From assembly GCA_016213105.1 (NCBI GenBank), contig JACRBN010000003.1, positions 1 through 64,000 on the forward strand: a stretch of 64,000 nt of DNA, read 5' to 3'. Of the stretch, positions 50,898 through 58,806 are shown piece by piece; positions within the stretch are counted from its first letter, which is position 1, and the number at the start of each line of letters is the position of its first letter. Both the position numbers and the translations under genes were made by a program. The notes under the pieces are model-generated. The model was not told the DNA's origin. It saw only the letters and a program-made list of their open reading frames with translations, and did not search any database. The DNA is from Chloroflexota bacterium. Lineage in GTDB: Bacteria; Chloroflexota; Anaerolineae; Anaerolineales; Villigracilaceae.

Positions 50898-52621
50898 TGG
50901 CTCTCCTTTTTCAAAGCCGAAAGTCTTGCCTTCTCGGATAACGGATTCCCCGACTCGTCCACCGCGACGGACTTGCCATCCACGATACGGGTGCGCGTCC
51001 TGCCCCGCCCGAACTTGTTGTTGCGCAATTGGGGCGCGTCCATCAGCCCCAGGGTGACGGCGCGCGCCAGGGTGGCGGCGTCCGCCCACGGGTCTGCGGT
51101 GCCCGCTGGGGCCAGTTCGCGGATGGCGTCCAGCAGCACGCCCGCCTCCGCGACCAATTCCTGTTTGCGGGCCTGCACCTCGGGCGCCTGGCGCATGTCG
51201 GGCGCGCCCAATGAATTCTGGATGGCGCGGCGCGTGATCTTGACCGCTTCGATGATGTCGTCGGCGCTGGCGGCGTGGTCGGCCTCGGTGTGCCCGACGA
51301 TGTGGTAGATGTCGGGACGCAGGGCCATTTGCAGGTAGGTGCTGGCGGCCAGGTGTCCGCGCGCGGCGTGCCCGTCGAGCGGATGGCTGAGCAGGCCGAT
51401 GCGGGTTTGTGTCCAGATGTGGAAGTTGCCCCCCTCGGTCCCCCCATTTGGCTGCGCAAAATGGGGGGAGGGCAGGGAAGTTGAATCCCCGTTTGGCTGC
51501 GCAAAATGAGGGGAGGAAAGCGGGGTGATTAGTTCCAGTGCGGCCAGCATCTTGGCCAGATCCATCGCGTCGCTGGTGCCTGGCGGACTGTTGAACATGA
51601 ACTGGGCGATGTAATCGCGCACGCCGCAGCGTTTGGCATTGTAGGCCGAGAGGAAGGCAGCGGCCACATAGGTCACATCGGACGAGTCGCGCATGCCCCA
51701 GTGATGCGGCTCGTTCAACTCGACGGGGATGCCGCGTTCGCCGTACCAACCCATGACCTGCTGGTGTTCTCGGATCGAGCCTTCCAAATCCCACGGGCCG
51801 CGCCCGTCCATCTGGTTGAACCAGAAGAGCGGGATGGCGCACCAAGCGTTGTGGATCGTTTCGACCAGCACCTCGGCGTAGCGGATGAAATCGTCGGTGC
51901 CCGAGTAGGCGCGCATCAGCGGATGGTTCCCACGGCGGCTGGCGGCGAAGAGCGCGCGGAAGTCGTCGGGGCTGCGCACGGGTACGCCGCCCGCTCCCTT
52001 GCGGCGCGGATCCTGCCGTTCGGGGTGGAAGAAGTTCTCCTGCGCGTCCTGGTCGGTGCCGAGCGAGATCAGGTCAAGGACTTGCGCTTCGGTGATCTGC
52101 TCGATGCCTGCCAGGGTGGCCTCCATCGTCGGCAGGCCGAAGTGATGCCGCAGGATGGGGTAGGGGCGCTTCCACAGAATGCGCTCGACGGTGGTTTGCG
52201 GAAAATCCGATTCGCCCAGGTCGCGGGCGGGCTGTCCCTTGAGCCAGGCCAGCACCTGTTCGGGCGTCTCGCTGCCGTCGAAGATGCGCTCGAAGAAGTC
52301 TCCCAGTTGGGCTGCCCTTTGCGCCACGGGCGGTGTGCCGCCAAAGGCGAAGCGGACGCCTGCCGCGTGCAGTTCCGCGGCCTCCTCGGCGAATTGCCCA
52401 AACAGCCGTTCGCCGTTCTCAGGCGTCAGCCGATACGAGACGCCGACCAGATCTGCTTTTTCGCGGCGCGCGGCCTCCAACACCTCCGCCACAGAGACGG
52501 CGGGGCCGAGGAAGATTGTCCGCCAGCCTGCCAGCTCGGCCAGCCGCAGGAAGTTCGATACACCCGCCACGTGGACACATTCGCCCAGTGCGGCGGCCAC
52601 AACGGTTTTGTGCGTATTCAT
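50894..52621 (-). CDS. B12-binding-domain protein with mutase-like TIM barrel
   Basis: 575 residues from ATG 52621 (RBS AAAGGAG). The N-terminal ~115 residues form a cobalamin-binding-like Rossmann domain: CVHVAGVSNFLRLAELAGW and LVGVSYRLTPENG, with the lower-ligand His present but without the full DxHxxG. Residues about 175-560 look like a glutamate/methylaspartate mutase epsilon-type barrel: YSGTDDFIRYAE, NEPHHWGMRD, FNSPPGTSDAMDLAKML. It may be a B12-dependent aminomutase or a relative; substrate unknown. It carries a repeat-derived insertion at 51432-51530. Confidence 0.78.
   Translation of the reverse strand: MNTHKTVVAAALGECVHVAGVSNFLRLAELAGWRTIFLGPAVSVAEVLEAARREKADLVGVSYRLTPENGERLFGQFAEEAAELHAAGVRFAFGGTPPVAQRAAQLGDFFERIFDGSETPEQVLAWLKGQPARDLGESDFPQTTVERILWKRPYPILRHHFGLPTMEATLAGIEQITEAQVLDLISLGTDQDAQENFFHPERQDPRRKGAGGVPVRSPDDFRALFAASRRGNHPLMRAYSGTDDFIRYAEVLVETIHNAWCAIPLFWFNQMDGRGPWDLEGSIREHQQVMGWYGERGIPVELNEPHHWGMRDSSDVTYVAAAFLSAYNAKRCGVRDYIAQFMFNSPPGTSDAMDLAKMLAALELITPLSSPHFAQPNGDSTSLPSPHFAQPNGGTEGGNFHIWTQTRIGLLSHPLDGHAARGHLAASTYLQMALRPDIYHIVGHTEADHAASADDIIEAVKITRRAIQNSLGAPDMRQAPEVQARKQELVAEAGVLLDAIRELAPAGTADPWADAATLARAVTLGLMDAPQLRNNKFGRGRTRTRIVDGKSVAVDESGNPLSEKARLSALKKESQ
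51432..51530. repeat. Repeat inserted in frame in the B12-binding gene
   Basis: Two tandem units of the palindrome CCCCATTTGGCTGCGCAAAATGGGG, spaced by GAGGGCAGGG-type sequence, lie inside the coding frame. They encode two SPHFAQPNG stretches. The insertion is in frame and within a loop before the last helices of the barrel. Confidence 0.72.
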
Positions 52622-52730
52622 TCGTGCTCCTTTCAATAACGCTTCAGTTCATCACCAGTAATTGAGCGCGTCCTGCCCACGCTGGCAGAGTCAAGCCGCT
52701 CGCCGAATGCAGTAAAGGATGTTCATGTTT

Positions 52731-54020
52731 TCAGCGGGTGAAGTAGGGAAACGCAAAAACATACAGGATGGTGGTCACGATCAACGTAGCCAGCATGACG
52801 GGCAGTCCGCGTTTGCTCCACAGGGCCGAGGTGATGGGAGAGCGCGTCCGCTCGGAGAGGGAGGCCACCACCACGTTGGCGGTCGAGCCGATGATCGTCC
52901 CGTTGCCGCCCAGGCCCGCGCCGAAAGCCAGCGCCCACCACAGCGGGCCGACGTTGATGCCCGAACCTTCCAGGCTTTGAATGACGGGGATGAGCGCGAT
53001 GGTGATCGGAATGTTATCGACCACGGCCGAGAGTCCCGCCACCAGCCAGAGCAGGCCCACGCCCAGCATGACGGGATTGGCGCTGCTGACGTGCGCCACC
53101 AGTCCGGCCAGTTGTCCCAGCACGCCCGCATGTTCCAGTCCGCCGACCAGCACAAAGAGCGCCACAAAGAAAGCCAGCACGCTCCACTCGATCTTTTCGA
53201 GGATCTTGCGGATGTCGGGGCGCACCCAGGCCAGCGCGGCCGAGGCTGCCGTGACCGCGATGAAGGCGGGGCTGATCCCCAGTGCTCTTTCGAAAAAGAA
53301 CAGCAGGATGGCGATGCCGAGCACGATCAACACACGGCGCGCGGTCGGCCAATCATCCAACGCTTCGGCGGGATTCAGGTGCAGCACCGCATCCGCGTTT
53401 TCGGGGCTGACGGCCAGTTCGCGGCGGAACAGGTGGCGCAACAGGAACAGGGCGGTCAACCAGGCGACGGCCACGATGGGCAGAGCGTAGATCAGAAAGT
53501 CGTTGAAGCTCAGCCCTGCCGCGGAGGCGATCAACACGTTGGGCGGATCGCCAATCAGGGTGGCGATGCCGCCCGTGTCGGCCAGGAGCGCCTCGGCCAT
53601 GAGCAGGGGCGCGGGATTCATCCCCAGGATTTCGCTGATCAGGATCGTGACGGGCGCGATGAGCACCACCGTGGTGACGTTATCCAGGAACATCGAAAGC
53701 ACGGTGGTCACGGAGCCGAGCAGCACCAGCAGGCGCACGGGCCTGCCTTTCGAGATGCGCGCGGCCTGCACGGCCAGGTATTGGAAGAAGCCCGTCGGCT
53801 CCAGCAGTGCCACCAGGATCATCATGCCCAACAGCAGGCCGATGGTCTCGATGTCGATGGTGTCGATGGCCTGTTCCTCTGTGTAGAAACCCAGCAGCAG
53901 GCCGCTGACAAGCATGAGCGCCGCGCCTGTCACGGCGGCAATCGTGCGATTCACTTTTTCGGTGAAGATCACATACAGCGTCGCCCCAAAGATCAGAAGT
54001 GCGACCACGCCCGCGATCAT
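52731..54020 (-). CDS. ArsB/NhaD-type (SLC13-like) ion transporter
   Basis: 429 residues from ATG 54020, overlapping the CBS gene stop (ATGA). About eleven to twelve helices. The conserved DNVTTVVLIAPV and DPPNVLIAS in the first half and DNIPITIALIPV with GSTANVVVAS in the second are hallmarks of the ion-transporter superfamily (citrate/arsenite/Na+:H+). The ion is not decided. Coupling to a CBS-domain protein suggests regulation by an adenine nucleotide. Confidence 0.85.
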   Translation of the reverse strand: MIAGVVALLIFGATLYVIFTEKVNRTIAAVTGAALMLVSGLLLGFYTEEQAIDTIDIETIGLLLGMMILVALLEPTGFFQYLAVQAARISKGRPVRLLVLLGSVTTVLSMFLDNVTTVVLIAPVTILISEILGMNPAPLLMAEALLADTGGIATLIGDPPNVLIASAAGLSFNDFLIYALPIVAVAWLTALFLLRHLFRRELAVSPENADAVLHLNPAEALDDWPTARRVLIVLGIAILLFFFERALGISPAFIAVTAASAALAWVRPDIRKILEKIEWSVLAFFVALFVLVGGLEHAGVLGQLAGLVAHVSSANPVMLGVGLLWLVAGLSAVVDNIPITIALIPVIQSLEGSGINVGPLWWALAFGAGLGGNGTIIGSTANVVVASLSERTRSPITSALWSKRGLPVMLATLIVTTILYVFAFPYFTR

Positions 54021-54487
54021 GCGCCACCGCCCTGCGAAATGGTCCAACCTTTAAGGAAGGCCGTGCCAACGTCCACGCGCGAAGCGATGCCGACCAGCTT
54101 TCCATCCGCGTCGACGACGGGCAGGTCGTGCAGGTCGTGTTTGTGGAGCAGGGCCGAGGCGCGCAGCAGGCCGCTGGTAGCCTCCACAGATTCAGGCGGC
54201 TTCATGTGGATTTCGACCTTTTGCGCCAGCAGTTCGGGGCTGGGCTGGCGATTCTCGGCCGCGCCGAAATCCATCACGAAGTCGAAGTCCTCGATGAATT
54301 TCACGAAGTCGGGCATAACCAGGGTCAACAGGTCGCGCAGTTGCAGCAGCCCAACCAGCGCACCCTTTTCATCCACCACGGGCAGGGTGCCGATGTGACG
54401 TTCCGCAAAGATCCTGACGGCTTCCCCCAGCGTATTGCTCTTTTGGATGGAGAAGATATTGCGTTTCATGCAGTCTGAGATGCGCAT
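54017..54487 (-). CDS. CBS-domain pair protein
   Basis: 156 residues, two CBS motifs: GTLPVVDEKGALVGLLQLRDLL and LHDLPVVDADGKLVGIASR (regions about 33-54 and 120-138). Stand-alone CBS pairs bind AMP/ATP-type ligands. It is co-translated with the transporter gene it overlaps, so it probably regulates transport (inference). Upstream lies a pair of palindromic repeats. Confidence 0.85.
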   Translation of the reverse strand: MRISDCMKRNIFSIQKSNTLGEAVRIFAERHIGTLPVVDEKGALVGLLQLRDLLTLVMPDFVKFIEDFDFVMDFGAAENRQPSPELLAQKVEIHMKPPESVEATSGLLRASALLHKHDLHDLPVVDADGKLVGIASRVDVGTAFLKGWTISQGGGA

Positions 54488-54521
54488 GGGAACTCCTTTT
54501 GTGGTGAGTCGAAAATCGGAA

Positions 54522-54573
54522 TGCAGACTTTAGTCTGCTCTGGAATTGCGGACTGAAGTCCGCGCTCCGACAA
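54522..54573. repeat. GCAGACTTTAGTCTGC / GCGGACTGAAGTCCGC palindromes
   Basis: Two near-perfect 16-bp palindromes in the spacer between the CBS and exchanger genes, of the GCGGACTGAAGTCCGC family frequent in bacterial genomes. Confidence 0.6.
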
Positions 54574-54579
54574 ATTTCG

Positions 54580-55584
54580 TTAGCTTAGCCAGTAAAGAAC
54601 GATCATCGAGCCGAGGTACATGCCTGCGAGCGCCAGGCCGTCCCAGGAGAAGCGATAGGGCAGGCGCGGCGAGGCGCGGTACATCAGGCTGATGATGACC
54701 ACGCCCGTCATCATCATGGCCATCACGGCGGCGAAGGCGTTGGTATTATTCAACGAGGCCCAGAAGTTGGCCCGTCCATCGGCGATATCATAAATGGCAA
54801 ACAGCATGATATTGAACAGGTTGCTGCCCAGCACGTTGCCGATGGCCAGGTCGATGGCGCCCAGGCGGATGGCGGCCAGGCTGGCTGCAATCTCGGGCAG
54901 GGAGGTGGTGGTCGCCAGAAACAGGTTGCCGACAAAGCTGCGTGAGAGTCCCGTGATGGTCGAGAGGCGGTCGCCGATGCTGGAAAGCCAGATGCCCAGC
55001 GCCACTACGGCCACGGCGTTCAGGATGAATATGATGTAGGCCTTGCGGGCAGTGATCTTTTCATAGTGCTGTTCCCTGGCTTCCTGCTCCAGCACCTCGG
55101 TCATGCGCTGCTGTTCGAGGCGGGCGATCATCCTGCCGCCCAATGCGTACAGCACGACAAGGGCTATGCTTAGAACGCTGATGCCAAAAAAGCCAACCCC
55201 GTTCAAATCCGCGCCGATCTCCACACCCAGGGCGACCATGCCTAACAGCAGGATGCCCAGTCCGCCCGAGAGGATGTGCACATCCTGGGCCTTGGCCAGC
55301 ACGCGCCCGGGCTGGTAGGCCAGATCCATCATGGCGATCAGGGCCAGGTTGAACAGGCAACTTCCCAGCACGGCGCCCGCCGCCAGGTTGGGAGCGTCCA
55401 GCCAAACGACTGCCGAAACGCCCGAGGACAACTCGGGCAGGGACGTGACGCCTGCGATCAAAATGGCGCCGATCCAGGCCCGTCCCAGGCCGGTCTTTTC
55501 GGCGATAACGTCGCCGTATTTCGAGAGAATGCTGGCGGCCCAAATCAGGAATGCGCCGCAGACGAGTAATTCGAGCCAGATCAT
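54580..55584 (-). CDS. Sodium/calcium exchanger family protein (CaCA)
   Basis: 334 residues from ATG 55584. Two inverted repeats each carry the alpha-motif: TSLPELSSGVSAV with GSCLFNLALI, and TSLPEIAASLAAI with GSNLFNIMLF. The acidic Glu in TSLPE of both repeats is conserved, as in cation-binding sites. It exports Ca2+ or a similar cation in exchange for Na+ or H+. Its start overlaps the LacI gene stop. Confidence 0.9.
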   Translation of the reverse strand: MIWLELLVCGAFLIWAASILSKYGDVIAEKTGLGRAWIGAILIAGVTSLPELSSGVSAVVWLDAPNLAAGAVLGSCLFNLALIAMMDLAYQPGRVLAKAQDVHILSGGLGILLLGMVALGVEIGADLNGVGFFGISVLSIALVVLYALGGRMIARLEQQRMTEVLEQEAREQHYEKITARKAYIIFILNAVAVVALGIWLSSIGDRLSTITGLSRSFVGNLFLATTTSLPEIAASLAAIRLGAIDLAIGNVLGSNLFNIMLFAIYDIADGRANFWASLNNTNAFAAVMAMMMTGVVIISLMYRASPRLPYRFSWDGLALAGMYLGSMIVLYWLS

Positions 55585-56600
55585 TTCTTTCCTCCGCTGG
55601 AAGCACGGATCAATAAATTCGGTTGGATGGTGACGACCCGTTCCCCGATCTCCTCGCGCGCGACGACCTTCAATAAAAGCCTGGTCAGGGTGCGCGCGAT
55701 GGTGTACACGGGCTGGTCGAGTGTGGTCAGGGGGGGCTGGGTGTGCGCCGAATCGGCGACGCCGTCGAAGCCAGCAATGGCGATGTCGCGCCCGACCACG
55801 TATCCCTGGTTGTGCGCGGCGTGCATGGCGCCGATGGCCGTCAGGTCGTTGACGCACACCACCGCACTGGGTGGATGCTCGCTGGTGAGCAGCCTGAGCA
55901 TGGCCTGGTACCCGCCTTCGGGCGTCAGGTCGCCTGTGGCGATCAGGTCGGGCCGCGGCTGGATGTGGAGCGCGGTCAGCGATTTCTGGAAGGCTTGCAA
56001 ACGGTCATACTGGAGCTTGAGGCCGGCGTCCGCGCCGATGAAGGCGATGTGACTGTGGCCCTGGGCCGCCAAATGACCGAGCAATTCCAGGTAGCCACCC
56101 TCGATCTCCGTCTCCACGCCCAGGAAATCGGCAGCCTGGTCGAGCGAGCGTTCCAGGCAGGCAAACGGGATTTTATTCTCCCGTAGAAAATCCACGCGCC
56201 AGTCGCTCAGCCGTGTGCGGTTGAGGATCACCCCATCCACTTTTTCGCCCTGCACCCAGCGGCGGTAGAGGGCTTGCTCCTCCGCGGAGTTGGGCGGGGC
56301 GGTGGAGACCAGCAGGTCGTAATTGGCGCTGGCGGCCTCGTCGCCCAGGCCCGCGATGAACTCCGCGAAGAAGGGATCGGCGAACTGCGGCTTCGCGGCG
56401 GGGACGATGTAGCCGATGCTGTCCGTCCGCCGACGGCGCAGTTGACGGGCGGCGCGGTTGGGCACGTAGCCCATCTCCCGCGCGGCCTCGATCACGCGCT
56501 GGCGGGTTTCCTCGGAGACATCGGCGTACCCGTCCAGGGCGCGCGAGACGGTGGTGATGGAAATATTGAGCTTCCTGGCGACATCACGGATGGTTGGCAT
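55581..56600 (-). CDS. LacI family transcriptional regulator
   Basis: 339 residues from ATG 56600. N-terminal HTH TIRDVARKLNISITTVSRAL and hinge helix region RAARQLRRRR, then a periplasmic-binding-type effector domain with GFDGVADS. The effector is probably a sugar or nucleoside, unknown. A perfect palindrome CCAAAACGTTTTGG lies 14 bp upstream of the start, so it probably represses itself. It overlaps the exchanger gene, which suggests control of both. Confidence 0.9.
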   Translation of the reverse strand: MPTIRDVARKLNISITTVSRALDGYADVSEETRQRVIEAAREMGYVPNRAARQLRRRRTDSIGYIVPAAKPQFADPFFAEFIAGLGDEAASANYDLLVSTAPPNSAEEQALYRRWVQGEKVDGVILNRTRLSDWRVDFLRENKIPFACLERSLDQAADFLGVETEIEGGYLELLGHLAAQGHSHIAFIGADAGLKLQYDRLQAFQKSLTALHIQPRPDLIATGDLTPEGGYQAMLRLLTSEHPPSAVVCVNDLTAIGAMHAAHNQGYVVGRDIAIAGFDGVADSAHTQPPLTTLDQPVYTIARTLTRLLLKVVAREEIGERVVTIQPNLLIRASSGGKK

Positions 56601-56613
56601 GGGAATTATTTTA

Positions 56614-56627
56614 CCAAAACGTTTTGG
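56614..56627. promoter_or_regulatory. LacI-type operator, perfect palindrome CCAAAACGTTTTGG
   Basis: 14-bp perfect palindrome with the central CG step typical of LacI-family operators, 14-27 bp upstream of the LacI start codon. Autoregulation is the simplest reading. Confidence 0.7.
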
Positions 56628-56688
56628 AAGGGGCAAGAAAAAACGCTGACCAAAGGCCAGCGCTATATTACTGCGTATTTCGTGTAGA

Positions 56689-57753
56689 TTACTTCAGATA
56701 TGCATCATAGAAGGCAATGGTCTGGATCATGGCGCTGTCGAAGGAGGCGGAGATGTTGTGATTGTCGCCCGGGTAGGTGTACAACTCGGCGTATTTGCCC
56801 GCCGTGCGCACCTGTTCGTACAAGGATTGGGAGAAGGCCACGGGCACATCCTCGTCCGCGCTGCCGTGATGGAGTTGGATGGGGCCTGAGAGGTCGGCCA
56901 GGTACGAGTTGGCCGAGACGGCGCCCCAGAAAGCGGGATTTTCTTCAGGCGTTCCATATTGTGTCAGCCAGGCTGTGCGCCAGCCGCGCCCCTGCGAGCT
57001 GGGGGAGGGTGTTACCGCGGCGCCTGTCCGCCGCCAGTTGTAGACCAGGTCGGGGTACGAGCCAACCACGCCCGCCCAGATCACGCCCACCTTGATATCC
57101 TTCGAGATGACCATTGCGCGCAGGGTCAGGAAACCGCCCATCGAGTGACCCCACATGCCGATCCTTTCGGGGTCCGCCTCGGGGAACTGCCTGATCGAGG
57201 CCACCGCGTTCAGCACGTCCGCGAGGTAGCCCGAACTGCCGTACGCGCCCGTGGCTTCGCCTTCGGACTGGTCATGCCCGCGATAGTCGATGCGGAAGAC
57301 GATGTAGCCGCTGCGGGCGATCTTGTCCACGTAGGCGATGTAGCGTTCGGTGGTCTTGTAAATATCGGGCGGGATGTAGCCGTGATTGAAGACGATGGCA
57401 GGCCAACCATCTGCGGGCATTTCACCTTCGGGAATGGTCAGCAGACCGTAAATCTTCAATCCCTCCGAGAGGTAGGAGGCGTAATAGCGCCGATAGTTTG
57501 CGCCGCGCTCCAATTCCTTTTCGATCAGGATGTCGCTGCCCGGGTACGATCCCTGCCGCAGGGTCTCGATGGACATCGGATGCTGGAACGGAGTGGCCGT
57601 GGGGATGGGCGTTTCGGTCGGGATGGGTGTCCCGCTGGGAATGGGCGAGGGTGTGAAGGTGTGGGTCGGTTCGGTGGTGGCGACGATGGGCGCCGGAGCG
57701 GCCTGGGCGCAGGCGCTCAGGAAAAGCAGGCATACCAGGGCAAGTCTTCTCAT
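56689..57753 (-). CDS. Alpha/beta-hydrolase lipoprotein (prolyl oligopeptidase-like esterase/peptidase)
   Basis: 354 residues from ATG 57753. Signal peptide with lipobox FLSAC, a TPTP-rich linker, then an alpha/beta hydrolase with nucleophile Ser in GHSMGG, Asp in HGSADEDVP and His in PGDNHN. It resembles dienelactone-hydrolase/S9-type esterases. A short GC-rich insert encoding TPSPSSQGRG lies about residue 255 and resembles repeat sequence. Confidence 0.85.
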   Translation of the reverse strand: MRRLALVCLLFLSACAQAAPAPIVATTEPTHTFTPSPIPSGTPIPTETPIPTATPFQHPMSIETLRQGSYPGSDILIEKELERGANYRRYYASYLSEGLKIYGLLTIPEGEMPADGWPAIVFNHGYIPPDIYKTTERYIAYVDKIARSGYIVFRIDYRGHDQSEGEATGAYGSSGYLADVLNAVASIRQFPEADPERIGMWGHSMGGFLTLRAMVISKDIKVGVIWAGVVGSYPDLVYNWRRTGAAVTPSPSSQGRGWRTAWLTQYGTPEENPAFWGAVSANSYLADLSGPIQLHHGSADEDVPVAFSQSLYEQVRTAGKYAELYTYPGDNHNISASFDSAMIQTIAFYDAYLK

Positions 57754-57856
57754 GCCATGTGGACAAAACATCCCGCCCAATCCTTACACTGGTTTTTTGT
57801 GCGAAGGTCCGTCCGTTGCTGGACAAATCGGTTCATACATGGGAAAATTTGCGCCC

Positions 57857-57953
57857 GTAGTGCCGTTACCAGATGAAGTTGTAGCGCAATTTGCCAAATT
57901 GCGCCCGGCAAATTGGCAATTGCCCTACAGATCCAACTTGTCGAGATGGTAGT
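57857..57953. repeat. Dispersed ~100-bp repeat, copy 2 (inverted)
   Basis: Reverse complement of the repeat at 41109-41211, with GCGCAATTTGCC ... GGCAATTGCCCTACA. It lies between the hydrolase and DsbA-like genes. Confidence 0.75.
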
Positions 57954-57973
57954 CATTCCAAAGGAGAAACAGG

Positions 57974-58678
57974 ATGAAAAGAAAGAACAAACGCAAAGAG
58001 GGAATGAGTTCCCGCCAAGTAATGATCGGCCTGGTGGTCGCTGGAGCCTTATTGGTTGCCCTTGCCCTGGTGATACCCGGCATCAATTCCACGCCCCAGG
58101 TGACAGGGGTGGTCACGCCGACCACCGTTCTGCGCCAAAATGTGGACGGCCTGACCATTGGCGACCCGAACGCCCCCGTACGTATCGACGTCTTCGAGGA
58201 TTTCCAGTGCCCGGCCTGCAAGCGTTTTACAGAGGAGGTGGAGTCCCGCGTCCTCACCGAACTGGTGGAGAGCGGCCAGGCTTATTACGTTTTCCATAAC
58301 TACGCCTTCCTGGACCGTAGTTCCACTACCAAGGAGTCCCAGCGGGCGGCGTTGGCCAGCCTGTGCGCGAACGAGCAGGGGAAATTCTGGGAATATCACG
58401 ACACGCTCTTTGCCAACTGGAACGGGGAAAACCAGGGCGCCTTCAAGGACAGCCGCCTGGTCGATTTTGCCACCGTCCTGGGGTTGGATGCCGACGCCTT
58501 CGAAGCCTGCATGAACGAAGGCCGCTATGTGGAGGATGTCCAGGCGTCGTTCAGGCTGGGCAACGAGATGGGAGTGCAGGGCACCCCCAGCGTCTTTGTC
58601 AACGGGACGATCATCAAGCCTGGATACATTCCCAGCTTCGACGATATCGCCGCCGCCGTGAAAGCCGCCCAGCCCTGA
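57974..58678 (+). CDS. DsbA-like thioredoxin-fold protein
   Basis: 234 residues. An N-terminal membrane helix (about 16-35) anchors a DsbA-type thioredoxin domain with CPAC (C79, C82) and the cis-proline loop GTPSVFVNG. It probably forms or shuffles disulfides outside the membrane. Candidate partners include exported proteins with cysteine-rich SLH domains (inference). It ends at a strong hairpin. Confidence 0.88.
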   Translation: MKRKNKRKEGMSSRQVMIGLVVAGALLVALALVIPGINSTPQVTGVVTPTTVLRQNVDGLTIGDPNAPVRIDVFEDFQCPACKRFTEEVESRVLTELVESGQAYYVFHNYAFLDRSSTTKESQRAALASLCANEQGKFWEYHDTLFANWNGENQGAFKDSRLVDFATVLGLDADAFEACMNEGRYVEDVQASFRLGNEMGVQGTPSVFVNGTIIKPGYIPSFDDIAAAVKAAQP

Positions 58679-58730
58679 CCTGGACCCGCGCCTGACCCCG
58701 TCAAAGGGGGCGAGTCCGCACCGAAAACGG

Positions 58731-58765
58731 AACCCGCTTCAGGTCCAGGCCTGAAGCGGGTTTTT
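58731..58765 (+). terminator. Rho-independent terminator
   Basis: AACCCGCTTCAGG-TCCAGG-CCTGAAGCGGGTT followed by TTT, about 50 bp after the DsbA-like stop. Confidence 0.85.
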
Positions 58766-58776
58766 GATTCAATCAA

Positions 58777-58802
58777 GTAGGGCGGGATACTTCCCGCCCT
58801 AC
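58777..58802. repeat. GTAGGGCGGG...CCCGCCCTAC hairpin
   Basis: Perfect 11-bp stem with a 4-nt loop, just after the MttB gene stop on the minus strand. It may act as a weak terminator; no T-run follows. It is a common repeat type. Confidence 0.5.
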
Positions 58803-58806
58803 CCAT

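Noticed and set aside
49794-51845. Single 683-residue open frame covering the octopine-type dehydrogenase and beyond
   Set aside because: Residues before MNTEKY are low-complexity Arg/Ala-rich shadow of the B12-binding gene; the dehydrogenase starts at ATG 50897 by motif and ATGA overlap.
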